Shown here in pieces: positions 53,855 to 60,712 of a stretch of DNA of 64,000 nucleotides. The stretch's first letter is position 1. Each line of letters starts with the position of its first letter. The notes below the pieces were generated by a model. That model was not told where the DNA came from and made no database searches. It saw only the letters and a program-made list of their open reading frames with translations. The DNA is from Pseudomonas sp. ANT_H12B (lineage in GTDB: Bacteria; Pseudomonadota; Gammaproteobacteria; Pseudomonadales; Pseudomonadaceae), in assembly GCF_008369325.1 (NCBI RefSeq), contig NZ_VOBI01000013.1:62001-126000 (forward strand), read 5' to 3'. The translations under genes were made by a program, and so were the position numbers.

Positions 53855-55687
53855 ATGTGTGGAATTGTCGGCGCAGTCGCAGAACGTAACATTACCGCCA
53901 TCCTGCTCGAAGGCCTGAAGCGCCTGGAATACCGTGGCTACGATAGTGCCGGTGTGGCGGTGTTCACCAACGACGAAAAGCTTGAGCGCATGCGTCGTCC
54001 GGGCAAAGTCAGCGAGTTGGAGCTGGCGTTGGCCGAAGAACCTCTGGTCGGTCGCCTCGGTATCGCCCACACCCGCTGGGCCACACACGGAGCGCCGTGC
54101 GAACGCAACGCTCACCCGCATTTTTCCGGTGATCTGGCCGTGGTGCACAACGGCATCATCGAGAACCACGAAGCCCTGCGCGAACAATTGAAAGCCTTGG
54201 GTTATGTGTTCACCTCGGACACCGACACCGAAGTCATCGCTCACCTGTTGAACCACAAACTCAAGGATCTGTGCGATCTGACCGTCGCTCTCAAGGCGAC
54301 AGTTAAAGAGCTTCACGGTGCTTATGGTTTGGCAGTGATCAGCGCTGATCAGCCTGATCGTCTGGTCGCTGCTCGCAGCGGTAGCCCGCTGGTGATTGGT
54401 CTTGGCATGGGTGAAAACTTCCTGGCTTCCGACCAATTGGCTCTGCGTCAGGTCACTGACCGCTTCATGTACCTGGAAGAAGGCGATATCGCCGAAATTC
54501 GCCGCGACAGCGTGCAGATCTGGGACCTGAGCGGCCAAGTGGTCGAACGTGAGTCGGTGCAGTACCGCGATGGCGCCGAAGCCGCCGACAAAGGCGAATT
54601 CCGCCACTTCATGCTCAAGGAAATTCACGAACAACCGGCCGTGGTGCAGCGCACCCTGGAAGGTCGCATTAGCCAGAATCAAGTGCTGGTGCAAGCGTTC
54701 GGTCCACAGGCTGCCGAGCTGTTCGCCAAAGTGCGTAACGTGCAGATCGTCGCTTGCGGCACCAGTTACCACGCCGGCATGGTTGCCCGTTACTGGCTCG
54801 AAGAGTTGGCCGGCATCCCGTGCCAGGTCGAAGTCGCCAGCGAATTCCGCTACCGCAAAGTGGTAGTGCAGCCGGACACCCTGTTCGTGACCATTTCCCA
54901 GTCCGGCGAAACCGCCGACACCCTGGCCGCCCTGCGCAACGCCAAGGAATTGGGTTACCTCGCCAGCCTGGCGATCTGCAACGTTGGCATCAGCTCGCTG
55001 GTACGTGAATCCGACCTGACCCTGCTGACCCAGGCCGGTCGCGAAATCGGCGTGGCATCGACCAAAGCGTTCACCACTCAATTGGTTGGCCTGCTGTTGC
55101 TGACGCTGTCCCTGGGCCAGGTTCGCGGCACACTCGCCAAAGGCATCGAAGCCACGCTGGTCGAAGAACTGCGTCGCCTGCCAACTCGCTTAGGTGAAGC
55201 GCTGGCGATGGACAGCACTGTGGAGAAAATCGCCGAGCTGTTCGCCGAGAAGAACCACACGCTGTTCCTGGGTCGAGGCGCGCAGTTCCCGGTGGCAATG
55301 GAAGGGGCGCTCAAGCTCAAGGAAATCTCTTATATCCACGCCGAAGCCTATCCGGCCGGTGAGCTGAAACACGGCCCGTTGGCGCTTGTGGATAACGACA
55401 TGCCGGTGGTGACCGTGGCGCCGAACAACGAACTGCTGGAGAAGTTGAAGTCCAACCTCCAGGAAGTCCGCGCCCGTGGCGGTGAGCTGATCGTCTTCGC
55501 CGACGAGAAGGCTGGCATGACCAATGGCGAAGGGACTCACGTTGTGCACATGCCGCACATTCACGACATCCTGTCGCCGATCCTCTACACCATCCCGCTG
55601 CAACTGCTCTCGTACTACGTGGCCGTGTTGAAGGGCACCGACGTCGACCAGCCGCGCAACCTGGCGAAATCCGTGACTGTGGAATAA
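53855..55687 (+). CDS. glmS: Glutamine-fructose-6-phosphate aminotransferase (isomerizing)
   Basis: Makes glucosamine-6-phosphate, first step of amino-sugar synthesis. 610 residues from ATG 53855: N-terminal nucleophile cysteine (MCGIVGAVAERN), glutaminase domain, then two SIS sugar-isomerase domains (ACGTSYHAGM, SQSGETADT). RBS CAGGAGAAA. The 3' end (PRNLAKSVTVE) is the sequence that Tn7 TnsD reads as attTn7, and a Tn7-type end lies exactly 25 bp downstream. Confidence 0.98.
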   Translation: MCGIVGAVAERNITAILLEGLKRLEYRGYDSAGVAVFTNDEKLERMRRPGKVSELELALAEEPLVGRLGIAHTRWATHGAPCERNAHPHFSGDLAVVHNGIIENHEALREQLKALGYVFTSDTDTEVIAHLLNHKLKDLCDLTVALKATVKELHGAYGLAVISADQPDRLVAARSGSPLVIGLGMGENFLASDQLALRQVTDRFMYLEEGDIAEIRRDSVQIWDLSGQVVERESVQYRDGAEAADKGEFRHFMLKEIHEQPAVVQRTLEGRISQNQVLVQAFGPQAAELFAKVRNVQIVACGTSYHAGMVARYWLEELAGIPCQVEVASEFRYRKVVVQPDTLFVTISQSGETADTLAALRNAKELGYLASLAICNVGISSLVRESDLTLLTQAGREIGVASTKAFTTQLVGLLLLTLSLGQVRGTLAKGIEATLVEELRRLPTRLGEALAMDSTVEKIAELFAEKNHTLFLGRGAQFPVAMEGALKLKEISYIHAEAYPAGELKHGPLALVDNDMPVVTVAPNNELLEKLKSNLQEVRARGGELIVFADEKAGMTNGEGTHVVHMPHIHDILSPILYTIPLQLLSYYVAVLKGTDVDQPRNLAKSVTVE

Positions 55688-55712
55688 GTTATCCACAGCT
55701 GAGGCCGGCTAT

Positions 55713-55780
55713 TGGTTTCTGACAATAAAGATTGACACAAAACAATAAAGGTTGACACGATACAACATAGATTGACACAA
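55713..55780 (+). mobile_element. Right end of a Tn7-like element at attTn7 (rest outside window or decayed)
   Basis: The stop of glmS ends at 55687; 25 bp later, at 55713, begins TGGTTTCT and then three direct 20-bp repeats. They are GACAATAAAGATTGACACAA (55721-55740), AACAATAAAGGTTGACACGA (55741-55760) and TACAACATAGATTGACACAA (55761-55780). Tn7's right end has the same design, with GACAATAAAG-type TnsB sites every 20-22 bp after an 8-bp terminus. The terminal TGT of Tn7 is not kept (TGG), so the end may be diverged or inactive. No tns genes follow within the window. Confidence 0.75.
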
Positions 55781-55787
55781 AGCCTAA

Positions 55788-55811
55788 ACCCCCGTATCTA
55801 CGGGGGTTTTC
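55788..55811 (+). terminator. Terminator after glmS, inside the Tn7-like end
   Basis: ACCCCCGTA, loop TC, TACGGGGGT then TTTT. It lies beyond the repeats, so it comes from the element, and it is the only terminator behind glmS. Confidence 0.85.
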
Positions 55812-55984
55812 ATTTTCGGGCTGAGCCATCGGTCTAGAATTTCCGCTTCGTTTCGCTCCGGGAGTAGGCTAAAAAGCGTTATGCCATCGGCAGATGGTGA
55901 ACGATTTTTTCCTATAACTATTTTTTCAGGGCGAGGAGAGGCGATCCCGGCGGACGAAGGAGGAAGCAATAACCTGTTTTTTCC

Positions 55985-56803
55985 TTGCCTCCTGATGGGG
56001 CTAAGCCTCCGAGAACTTTTCTGTTGCCTACCCAGGTTGACGTCAAGGTTCTTGACTATGAGCTCAACCACCTGAGCTTGTTGGAAGAAATACTCAATCG
56101 AAAAAACGAAAACAAGGCGCACCTCTCCGAACGAAAATTGATGATTCGGATGGCGGTGGCGAGCGTCATCGAGAAGTTTGAGAGCGAGCCGAATCTGTTC
56201 TTGGTGATCGTGCGGGAGTGGCGGGAGGTCCTCGCCACGTACCGTGCGAATCTGCAAACCTACGTCTATAGCTTCTCGTTTGAGCGGGCCCGGCGCGAGG
56301 TGGCCCAGGCTGAAATCGACTATGGCACTAAGCTTAGCGGGGTACTGGGCGATATTGCGGGCAAGATGCTTGCCCTGCCGATATCGTTAGCGGGTCTGGT
56401 CGTGCTGGAGAAAACCACCTCAAAATTCGAAGGTTTTATTCTTGTCCTTGGGCTGGCAGTGGTCTCTGTGGTTCTGCTTGCGATCCTGCACAATCAAATG
56501 CTGCAAACAGAGCGCCTGCTACACAGTTTCAATGTCATCTTCGATGATTTTAAGGACAAGATAAAAACCTATCCCCCAAAACTTCAGGGCTTGCTCAGGA
56601 TCACCATCGACCAGGTCGACAAGCAGGGCCGAACGCTAACCAGGACCTTTCGCTTGCTGAAGGGGCTGTCCTTGCTGCCAATCGTCGGGGCATTGCTGCT
56701 GGCCGCGATAAAATACTGGGATGGTTTCGTATGGCTATTGATGACCATCCTGTCGATCGTGTTTTCCGCGCTCAACGTAGCCCCGAACTTTCTCAGCCCG
56801 TAA
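55985..56803 (+). CDS. Predicted membrane protein of unknown function (5' end uncertain, possible frameshift)
   Basis: 272 residues if read from TTG 55985. A soluble, partly helical N-terminal half is followed by two hydrophobic pairs (about 128-165, GKMLALPISLAGLVVLE and ILVLGLAVVSVVLLAIL; about 228-265, LSLLPIVGALLLAAI and FVWLLMTILSIVF), suggesting four membrane segments. No good ribosome binding site precedes the TTG. The frame starting at ATG 55881 (PSADGERFFPITIFSGRG) runs into the same region and would join this one by a single-base change at the six-T run 55977-55982, so the gene may be broken. Family not recognised. Confidence 0.6.
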   Translation: MPPDGAKPPRTFLLPTQVDVKVLDYELNHLSLLEEILNRKNENKAHLSERKLMIRMAVASVIEKFESEPNLFLVIVREWREVLATYRANLQTYVYSFSFERARREVAQAEIDYGTKLSGVLGDIAGKMLALPISLAGLVVLEKTTSKFEGFILVLGLAVVSVVLLAILHNQMLQTERLLHSFNVIFDDFKDKIKTYPPKLQGLLRITIDQVDKQGRTLTRTFRLLKGLSLLPIVGALLLAAIKYWDGFVWLLMTILSIVFSALNVAPNFLSP

Positions 56804-56864
56804 AGGCTTTGCCTCATTTCTATGGCAAATTTTAAGGTGAAATAGGATTAGTAAGTTCAAACTG

Positions 56865-57065
56865 TTGAATAATGATCCACGCTGCCTACAATTGATCGAG
56901 GAAAAAATTTATGCTCGCAACAAACAGATGGCAGCTGAGCACGCAGCATCCTCAACGGAGCTGGAGCGTGCGGCGGTTTTCATAAAGGCTGCGCTTTGCA
57001 GGAAATCTGGCTTATCCCTCGGCCACGTCGTTTTCAATCGCTCAGTGATAAACGTTAAGAGATGA
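56865..57065 (+). CDS. Hypothetical 66-residue protein, coupled to the next gene
   Basis: Not recognised. It starts with TTG 56865 and ends in TGA overlapping the next start as ATGA, which is the main support. Mostly helical and charged (EEKIYARNKQMAAEHAASS). The start is uncertain because no clear ribosome binding site is seen. Confidence 0.4.
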   Translation: MNNDPRCLQLIEEKIYARNKQMAAEHAASSTELERAAVFIKAALCRKSGLSLGHVVFNRSVINVKR

Positions 57066-57481
57066 AAACCCACCATTTGAAACTCCTGAGGCCATCACAG
57101 TTGGCGGTCAGCAGGAGCTTGCCACGTAGTCTACGTAATGAAGGTCCCGCGTCTTCCATTAGCGACGAGAAATCCCAGATGAGCGTTGAACTGAATGAGG
57201 AGGATATGCGCTTGGCGCTATTCGGCTCCCCAAAACAATCCGACCCCGTAGTACGCGCAAAGCCGCAGCCGAGTCCAACGCCCCGACTAAACTCTAAACC
57301 GCTATCACCGAAGCTGAGGGTGACACTGCACGTTACCAAGGACTTCGAAGGCGACGTGAGCGTGTTCATTTATGATGCGAACACGCTGAGTACTCTTATC
57401 GCGGAACAAGAGGCTAAAAAAGAAGCTAAAAAAAAGAAATTCAAATATTTCGATGTGGTCTCGGTCAAACCCATCCAGTAA
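57062..57481 (+). CDS. Hypothetical 139-residue protein
   Basis: Not recognised. A flexible proline/serine-rich middle (about 68-88, RAKPQPSPTPRLNSKPLSP) joins an N-terminal part to a C-terminal beta-like domain (KLRVTLHVTKDFEGDVSVFI) ending in a lysine-rich helix (EQEAKKEAKKKKFK). Start overlaps the preceding stop. No signal peptide or membrane segment. Confidence 0.55.
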   Translation: MKTHHLKLLRPSQLAVSRSLPRSLRNEGPASSISDEKSQMSVELNEEDMRLALFGSPKQSDPVVRAKPQPSPTPRLNSKPLSPKLRVTLHVTKDFEGDVSVFIYDANTLSTLIAEQEAKKEAKKKKFKYFDVVSVKPIQ

Positions 57482-58193
57482 CTATCGTGTCGTTAAAGAG
57501 CGTGCTTCATTGCACTGCTCTTGCTCCCTATGCAATACCACTGACCAGCCAGTTGTTTTCTTGCAGACATTCGTTTGCATGTAACTTGACCAGTATGCGC
57601 CGTAATAGGGACTGGCTGATAAAGTCCAAAAGCAACAACTCCAGCAGTATTAAAAAATACTCGGTTTTTTGAACAAGCGGATGGGGAACTCCACAACACT
57701 ACATCCGGAATATTTCCGCTATCGCTATCCCATTTTGGTTAGCGGCGACCGCCTTCCGGGTACAGCTATTACCGCATCCCAACTTGACCGCGGTCACTGC
57801 TTGAATCATATAAAGCTGTGTGATGGTCAGATTGGTCAGGTGAGCCAAAAATCTAAACGATCTCGGTTCGACTTCACTGTGACGATGCATCGAGAACTGA
57901 TTTCAGCTCCTGAGCATGCGCACTTTCAGGTGTGGATTCGTGCTGCTGGTTAAGAGAATTCCTGAGAAAAGCCCTAGTAAAGGTAGAGCCACCCATCGGT
58001 TGGGGGCATGCCGCAAAAGTTAATTTTGAAAAAACAGGCGAACATTACAGAATTGTAATTTTTCAATCATCTCCCCGTTATCTTCAAATTGCAACGATAC
58101 AAGTCGGCGGCGATACGGGAGCAGAAACTGCTCCCGTAAACAATAATTCCAGCCGAAGAGCTTTCTAGTTCTGCCGAACCTAAGGAGTGATTA
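57482..58193. other. 712-bp gap upstream of the porin gene, no convincing gene
   Basis: Short frames (for example 57681-57953) lack ribosome binding sites and known motifs. The distal part holds the operator-like palindrome at 58044-58059 and a 10-bp hairpin ACGGGAGCAG/CTGCTCCCGT (58115-58137) in the porin leader. The AT-rich composition and broken frames suggest decayed sequence. Confidence 0.5.
58044..58092 (+). promoter_or_regulatory. Operator/promoter region of the porin gene
   Basis: ATTACA-GAAT-TGTAAT palindrome (58044-58059) running into TTTTTCAATCATCT and on to 58092. The section from 58054 recurs at 59582-59620. Palindromes with TTACA/TGTAA halves are of the kind bound by OmpR-type metal-response regulators; that reading is inference. 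Confidence 0.55.
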
Positions 58194-59519
58194 ATGGATA
58201 ACAATACGAAATTTTCGATGGCCGCTTTGGCGTTGGTTGTCAGTTCTGGGCCTTCTATAGTGTTTGCGGAGGAAAAGACTGGGGGGTTTATCGAAGACAG
58301 CAGCCTTACCGTGCTCAATCGAAATTTCTACTTCAATCGTGATCATCGTAACGGTCAATCAAGCCCCACGGGCAATGGCTACTCCGAAGCTTGGTCGCAT
58401 GCGATTATCAGTAAGTTCGAATCCGGGTTTACCCAAGGCTCTGTAGGCGTGGGCGTCGACGCTTTCGCGATGATCGGTTTGAAGCTTGATACGGGTGACG
58501 GTCGTAACGGCGGTCGTAGTTCATTCGATGTGCTACCTGTCAATGGCGACGGCGAAGCACGAGATGAATACACGAAAGTCGGTGGCGCGGCAAAAGTTCG
58601 CGCTTTTGACACTGTGGTGAAAGTAGGTGATGTATTTCCCGCCAACCCTGTCGTGGCTTCTGGCGACTCAAGGCTTTTACCGGAAAGTTTCCGTGGTGTG
58701 ACCGCTACCAATACCAGCATCGAAGGGCTGACAGTTCAGGGTGGTCGCCTGCATGCTATGAGTCAACCAGTCTCCAGCAATATGCGCGACAACTTCGCAA
58801 CCTTCTATGCAGGCCCAGTTAACTCACCTTGGGTCGGCTATTTTGGTGGCGACTACAATGTGAATAAGAATATTATCGTTAGTCTTTACTCCAGTCGTCT
58901 CAAAGACGCCTGGAATCAATACTATGCTGGCACCGGGTTGAACTACTCCTTGTCTGATGAGCTTTCCGTATTCGGCGGTGTGAATTACTACAAGGCCGTT
59001 GACGAAGGGAAAAAACTGCTGGGCGAGTTCGACAACAATATTTGGAGCGCTAAGGTTGGCGTGAAGTATGGCGCACACTCACTTGCACTTTCTCACCAGC
59101 GAAATAATGGTAACGACGACTTCGACTACCTGCGTCAGTCGGATTCCATCTTTCTCGACAACTCAATCCAGTACAGCGACTTCAACTCGCCAAAAGAACG
59201 TTCATGGATGGTGCGTTACGACCTCGACATGAGCTCGTATGGTGTACCTGGCTTGTCGTTTATGACACGTTATGGTCGTGGCACCGACGCTGACTACTCC
59301 AACGCCAACGCCACATACATGCGGCGCGATGCGGATGGAAACCCGTTGACCGATCAGAAACGTTGGGAGCGCGACATCGAAGTAAAATACGTCGTTCAGA
59401 CAGGCTCCTTGAAAGATATGTCCTTTCGCTTGCGACAAATGAACACCCGTGCAACCGCGTTTGAGTCTGATTTGGATGAAGTCCGTGTGATCGTTGAGTA
59501 CCCACTAGCGATTCTGTAA
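58194..59519 (+). CDS. OprD-family outer-membrane porin
   Basis: 441 residues with a signal peptide (about 1-25, ending VFAEE). OprD features: NRNFYFNRDHRNG early, then SKFESGFTQGSVGVGVDAF and LKLDTGDGRNGG, alternating beta strands, and a C-terminal strand ending EYPLAIL. It forms an 18-strand channel for small substrates such as amino acids or aromatics; specificity cannot be told. RBS TAAGGAG. Placed next to DUF2790-like and Czc genes, it may belong to a metal-response group. Confidence 0.92.
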   Translation: MDNNTKFSMAALALVVSSGPSIVFAEEKTGGFIEDSSLTVLNRNFYFNRDHRNGQSSPTGNGYSEAWSHAIISKFESGFTQGSVGVGVDAFAMIGLKLDTGDGRNGGRSSFDVLPVNGDGEARDEYTKVGGAAKVRAFDTVVKVGDVFPANPVVASGDSRLLPESFRGVTATNTSIEGLTVQGGRLHAMSQPVSSNMRDNFATFYAGPVNSPWVGYFGGDYNVNKNIIVSLYSSRLKDAWNQYYAGTGLNYSLSDELSVFGGVNYYKAVDEGKKLLGEFDNNIWSAKVGVKYGAHSLALSHQRNNGNDDFDYLRQSDSIFLDNSIQYSDFNSPKERSWMVRYDLDMSSYGVPGLSFMTRYGRGTDADYSNANATYMRRDADGNPLTDQKRWERDIEVKYVVQTGSLKDMSFRLRQMNTRATAFESDLDEVRVIVEYPLAIL

Positions 59520-59581
59520 TACCTGAACGGGATAATTCGTTCCTCACGAATATCCCGTTTTCGCTAGAAAGATTTCAAAAA

Positions 59582-59620
59582 TGTAATTTTTCAATCATCT
59601 TCATGTTAACTTGAATTGCT
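59582..59620 (+). promoter_or_regulatory. Second copy of the porin operator/promoter block
   Basis: TGTAATTTTTCAATCATCT identical to 58054-58072, followed by GTTAACTTGAATTGC, close to GTTATCTTCAAATTGC at 58077-58092. Next comes TATAGT, a -10-like hexamer. The downstream DNA has no gene on this strand, only the candidate small RNA. Confidence 0.6.
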
Positions 59621-59629
59621 TATAGTGAG

Positions 59630-59800
59630 TGGGAGTTAATAGGAATCTAGCTAGCGCATCTGGTTGGAGTCCTACAGACAAGTAGCTAGTATGTGAAAAT
59701 CTGAAACTCATCGCTGTTCAGTTAAAAGCTCCAAGCTCACCTTTAGAAGCTCCTTTGGAAAAAGGTGAATTTTTAAGACGTCCCTCGGGGCGTCTTTTTT
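59630..59800 (+). ncRNA. Candidate small RNA with intrinsic terminator
   Basis: A promoter-like block (59582-59627) lies upstream and a perfect terminator at 59775-59800 (AAGACGTCCC, TC, GGGGCGTCTT, TTTT) downstream, with no open frame between. CACCTTT/AAAGGTG (about 59738-59768) can form another hairpin. The start is estimated from the -10-like TATAGT at 59622. A read-through terminator of the porin gene is the alternative. Confidence 0.45.
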
Positions 59801-59825
59801 ATGCCCGTTAAAACACGAGCATATA

Positions 59826-59868
59826 AAAAACGCCCGATACCTCTAAGTATTGAGGTTAATCGAGCGTT
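59826..59868 (-). terminator. Terminator after the 110-residue DUF2790-like gene
   Basis: On the minus strand AACGCTCGAT...ATCGGGCGTT with inner CCTC/GAGG pairing, then TTTTTTAT. It follows the stop at 59897 by about 30 bp. Confidence 0.7.
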
Positions 59869-59896
59869 ATAAATCCCTCTGACAGCAGCATAGCTG

Positions 59897-60229
59897 CTAG
59901 CCGCCTCGTTTACGACACTCTCCAGCCACAGTGTACCTAATTGTATTTAGCTGTCCTTTTGAATCTTCATAGGTCATTGCGGCGGGCACCACTGCGCAGA
60001 CTTTTGCAGGCCGCACCACACTGATAACCTTCACAACATCCACCTTCATCCCGTACTCGTATTCTTTCGACACAGGGGCGCTTTTCCCCTGGCTAATTGC
60101 ATACTGCTCCATGGCTTTAGCATTCGCCACCATCATCTTTTCAAAGGCTTTGTCTCCTCCCCCTTCCGCCAGTACGAGAGAGGATAACGTCAGAGCTCCA
60201 GCGAAAGTAATAATACTCATGAACTTCAT
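59897..60229 (-). CDS. Small secreted protein of the DUF2790 type
   Basis: 110 residues with a signal peptide (FMSIITFAGALTLSSLVLAEGG). The mature part (KAFEKMMVANAKAMEQYAISQGKSAP, then a beta-rich domain with VCAVVPAAMTYEDSKGQLN) matches the DUF2790 group of small periplasmic Pseudomonas proteins, members of which I recall being induced by metals. Two cysteines could form a disulphide. Its neighbour at 60372 shares the N-terminal half. Confidence 0.8.
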   Translation of the reverse strand: MKFMSIITFAGALTLSSLVLAEGGGDKAFEKMMVANAKAMEQYAISQGKSAPVSKEYEYGMKVDVVKVISVVRPAKVCAVVPAAMTYEDSKGQLNTIRYTVAGECRKRGG

Positions 60230-60321
60230 ATTTAGTACCTCATATATTAACTGTTACAAGGATATCAATTCGAACATTGCGATGGCGTGGCGGCTAGGTT
60301 ACGAATGTGTAATAAAGCCGT

Positions 60322-60360
60322 AAAAAAAACCGCCGCCGGAAGCCGGAAGCGGTTTTTTAT
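60322..60360. terminator. Bidirectional terminator between the two small secreted genes
   Basis: AAAAAACCGC, inner CGCCGG/GCCGG stem, GCGGTTTTTTAT. On the minus strand it ends the 65-residue gene. Confidence 0.8.
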
Positions 60361-60371
60361 ACGCAGTACTA

Positions 60372-60569
60372 CTACATTTTACCTGTCTCATCTTTAGCAT
60401 CACTTGAAACCACGGGAACGCTCTTCCCTTCTCTAGCAACATATGCCTCCATTGCCACATCTCGCGCCGCCATCATTTTTTCGAAGGTTCTGTCCCCCCC
60501 ACCTTCGGCTAAAGCAACTGAAGAAAGGATTAAAGCACCCGCAAGAGCGCAGATTTGAGCAATTTTCAT
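60372..60569 (-). CDS. Short relative of the DUF2790-like protein, 65 residues
   Basis: Signal peptide (IAQICALAGALILSSVALAEGG), then DRTFEKMMAARDVAMEAYVAREGKSVPV, closely parallel to the N-terminal half of the 110-residue neighbour but lacking its beta-rich domain. It looks like a tandem duplicate that lost, or never had, the C-terminal part. Own promoter region and terminator. Confidence 0.7.
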   Translation of the reverse strand: MKIAQICALAGALILSSVALAEGGGDRTFEKMMAARDVAMEAYVAREGKSVPVVSSDAKDETGKM

Positions 60570-60663
60570 ACTGACACCTCATATAGTTAACGCTAGTAGG
60601 GTATCAATTCGAACCTATCAACACGGTGGCGCCAAGATTACAGATTCGTTATGTAGCTCACAT

Positions 60664-60702
60664 AAAAAAGCCCACTATCGAATCTCGATAGTGGGCTTTT
60701 AA
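60664..60702. terminator. Terminator of the czc operon
   Basis: AAAAAAGCCCACTATCGA, loop ATC, TCGATAGTGGGCTTTT: 15-bp stem directly after the czcA stop on the minus strand. Confidence 0.9.
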
Positions 60703-60712
60703 AACTAAAGAA

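Noticed and set aside
55721..55780. Repeats after glmS as iterons of a plasmid origin
   Set aside because: Position exactly 25 bp plus 8 bp from the glmS stop and similarity to Tn7 TnsB sites explain them better; no replication gene is nearby.
57681..57953. Possible 90-codon gene before the porin operator
   Set aside because: No ribosome binding site and no recognisable domain; may be a decayed fragment.
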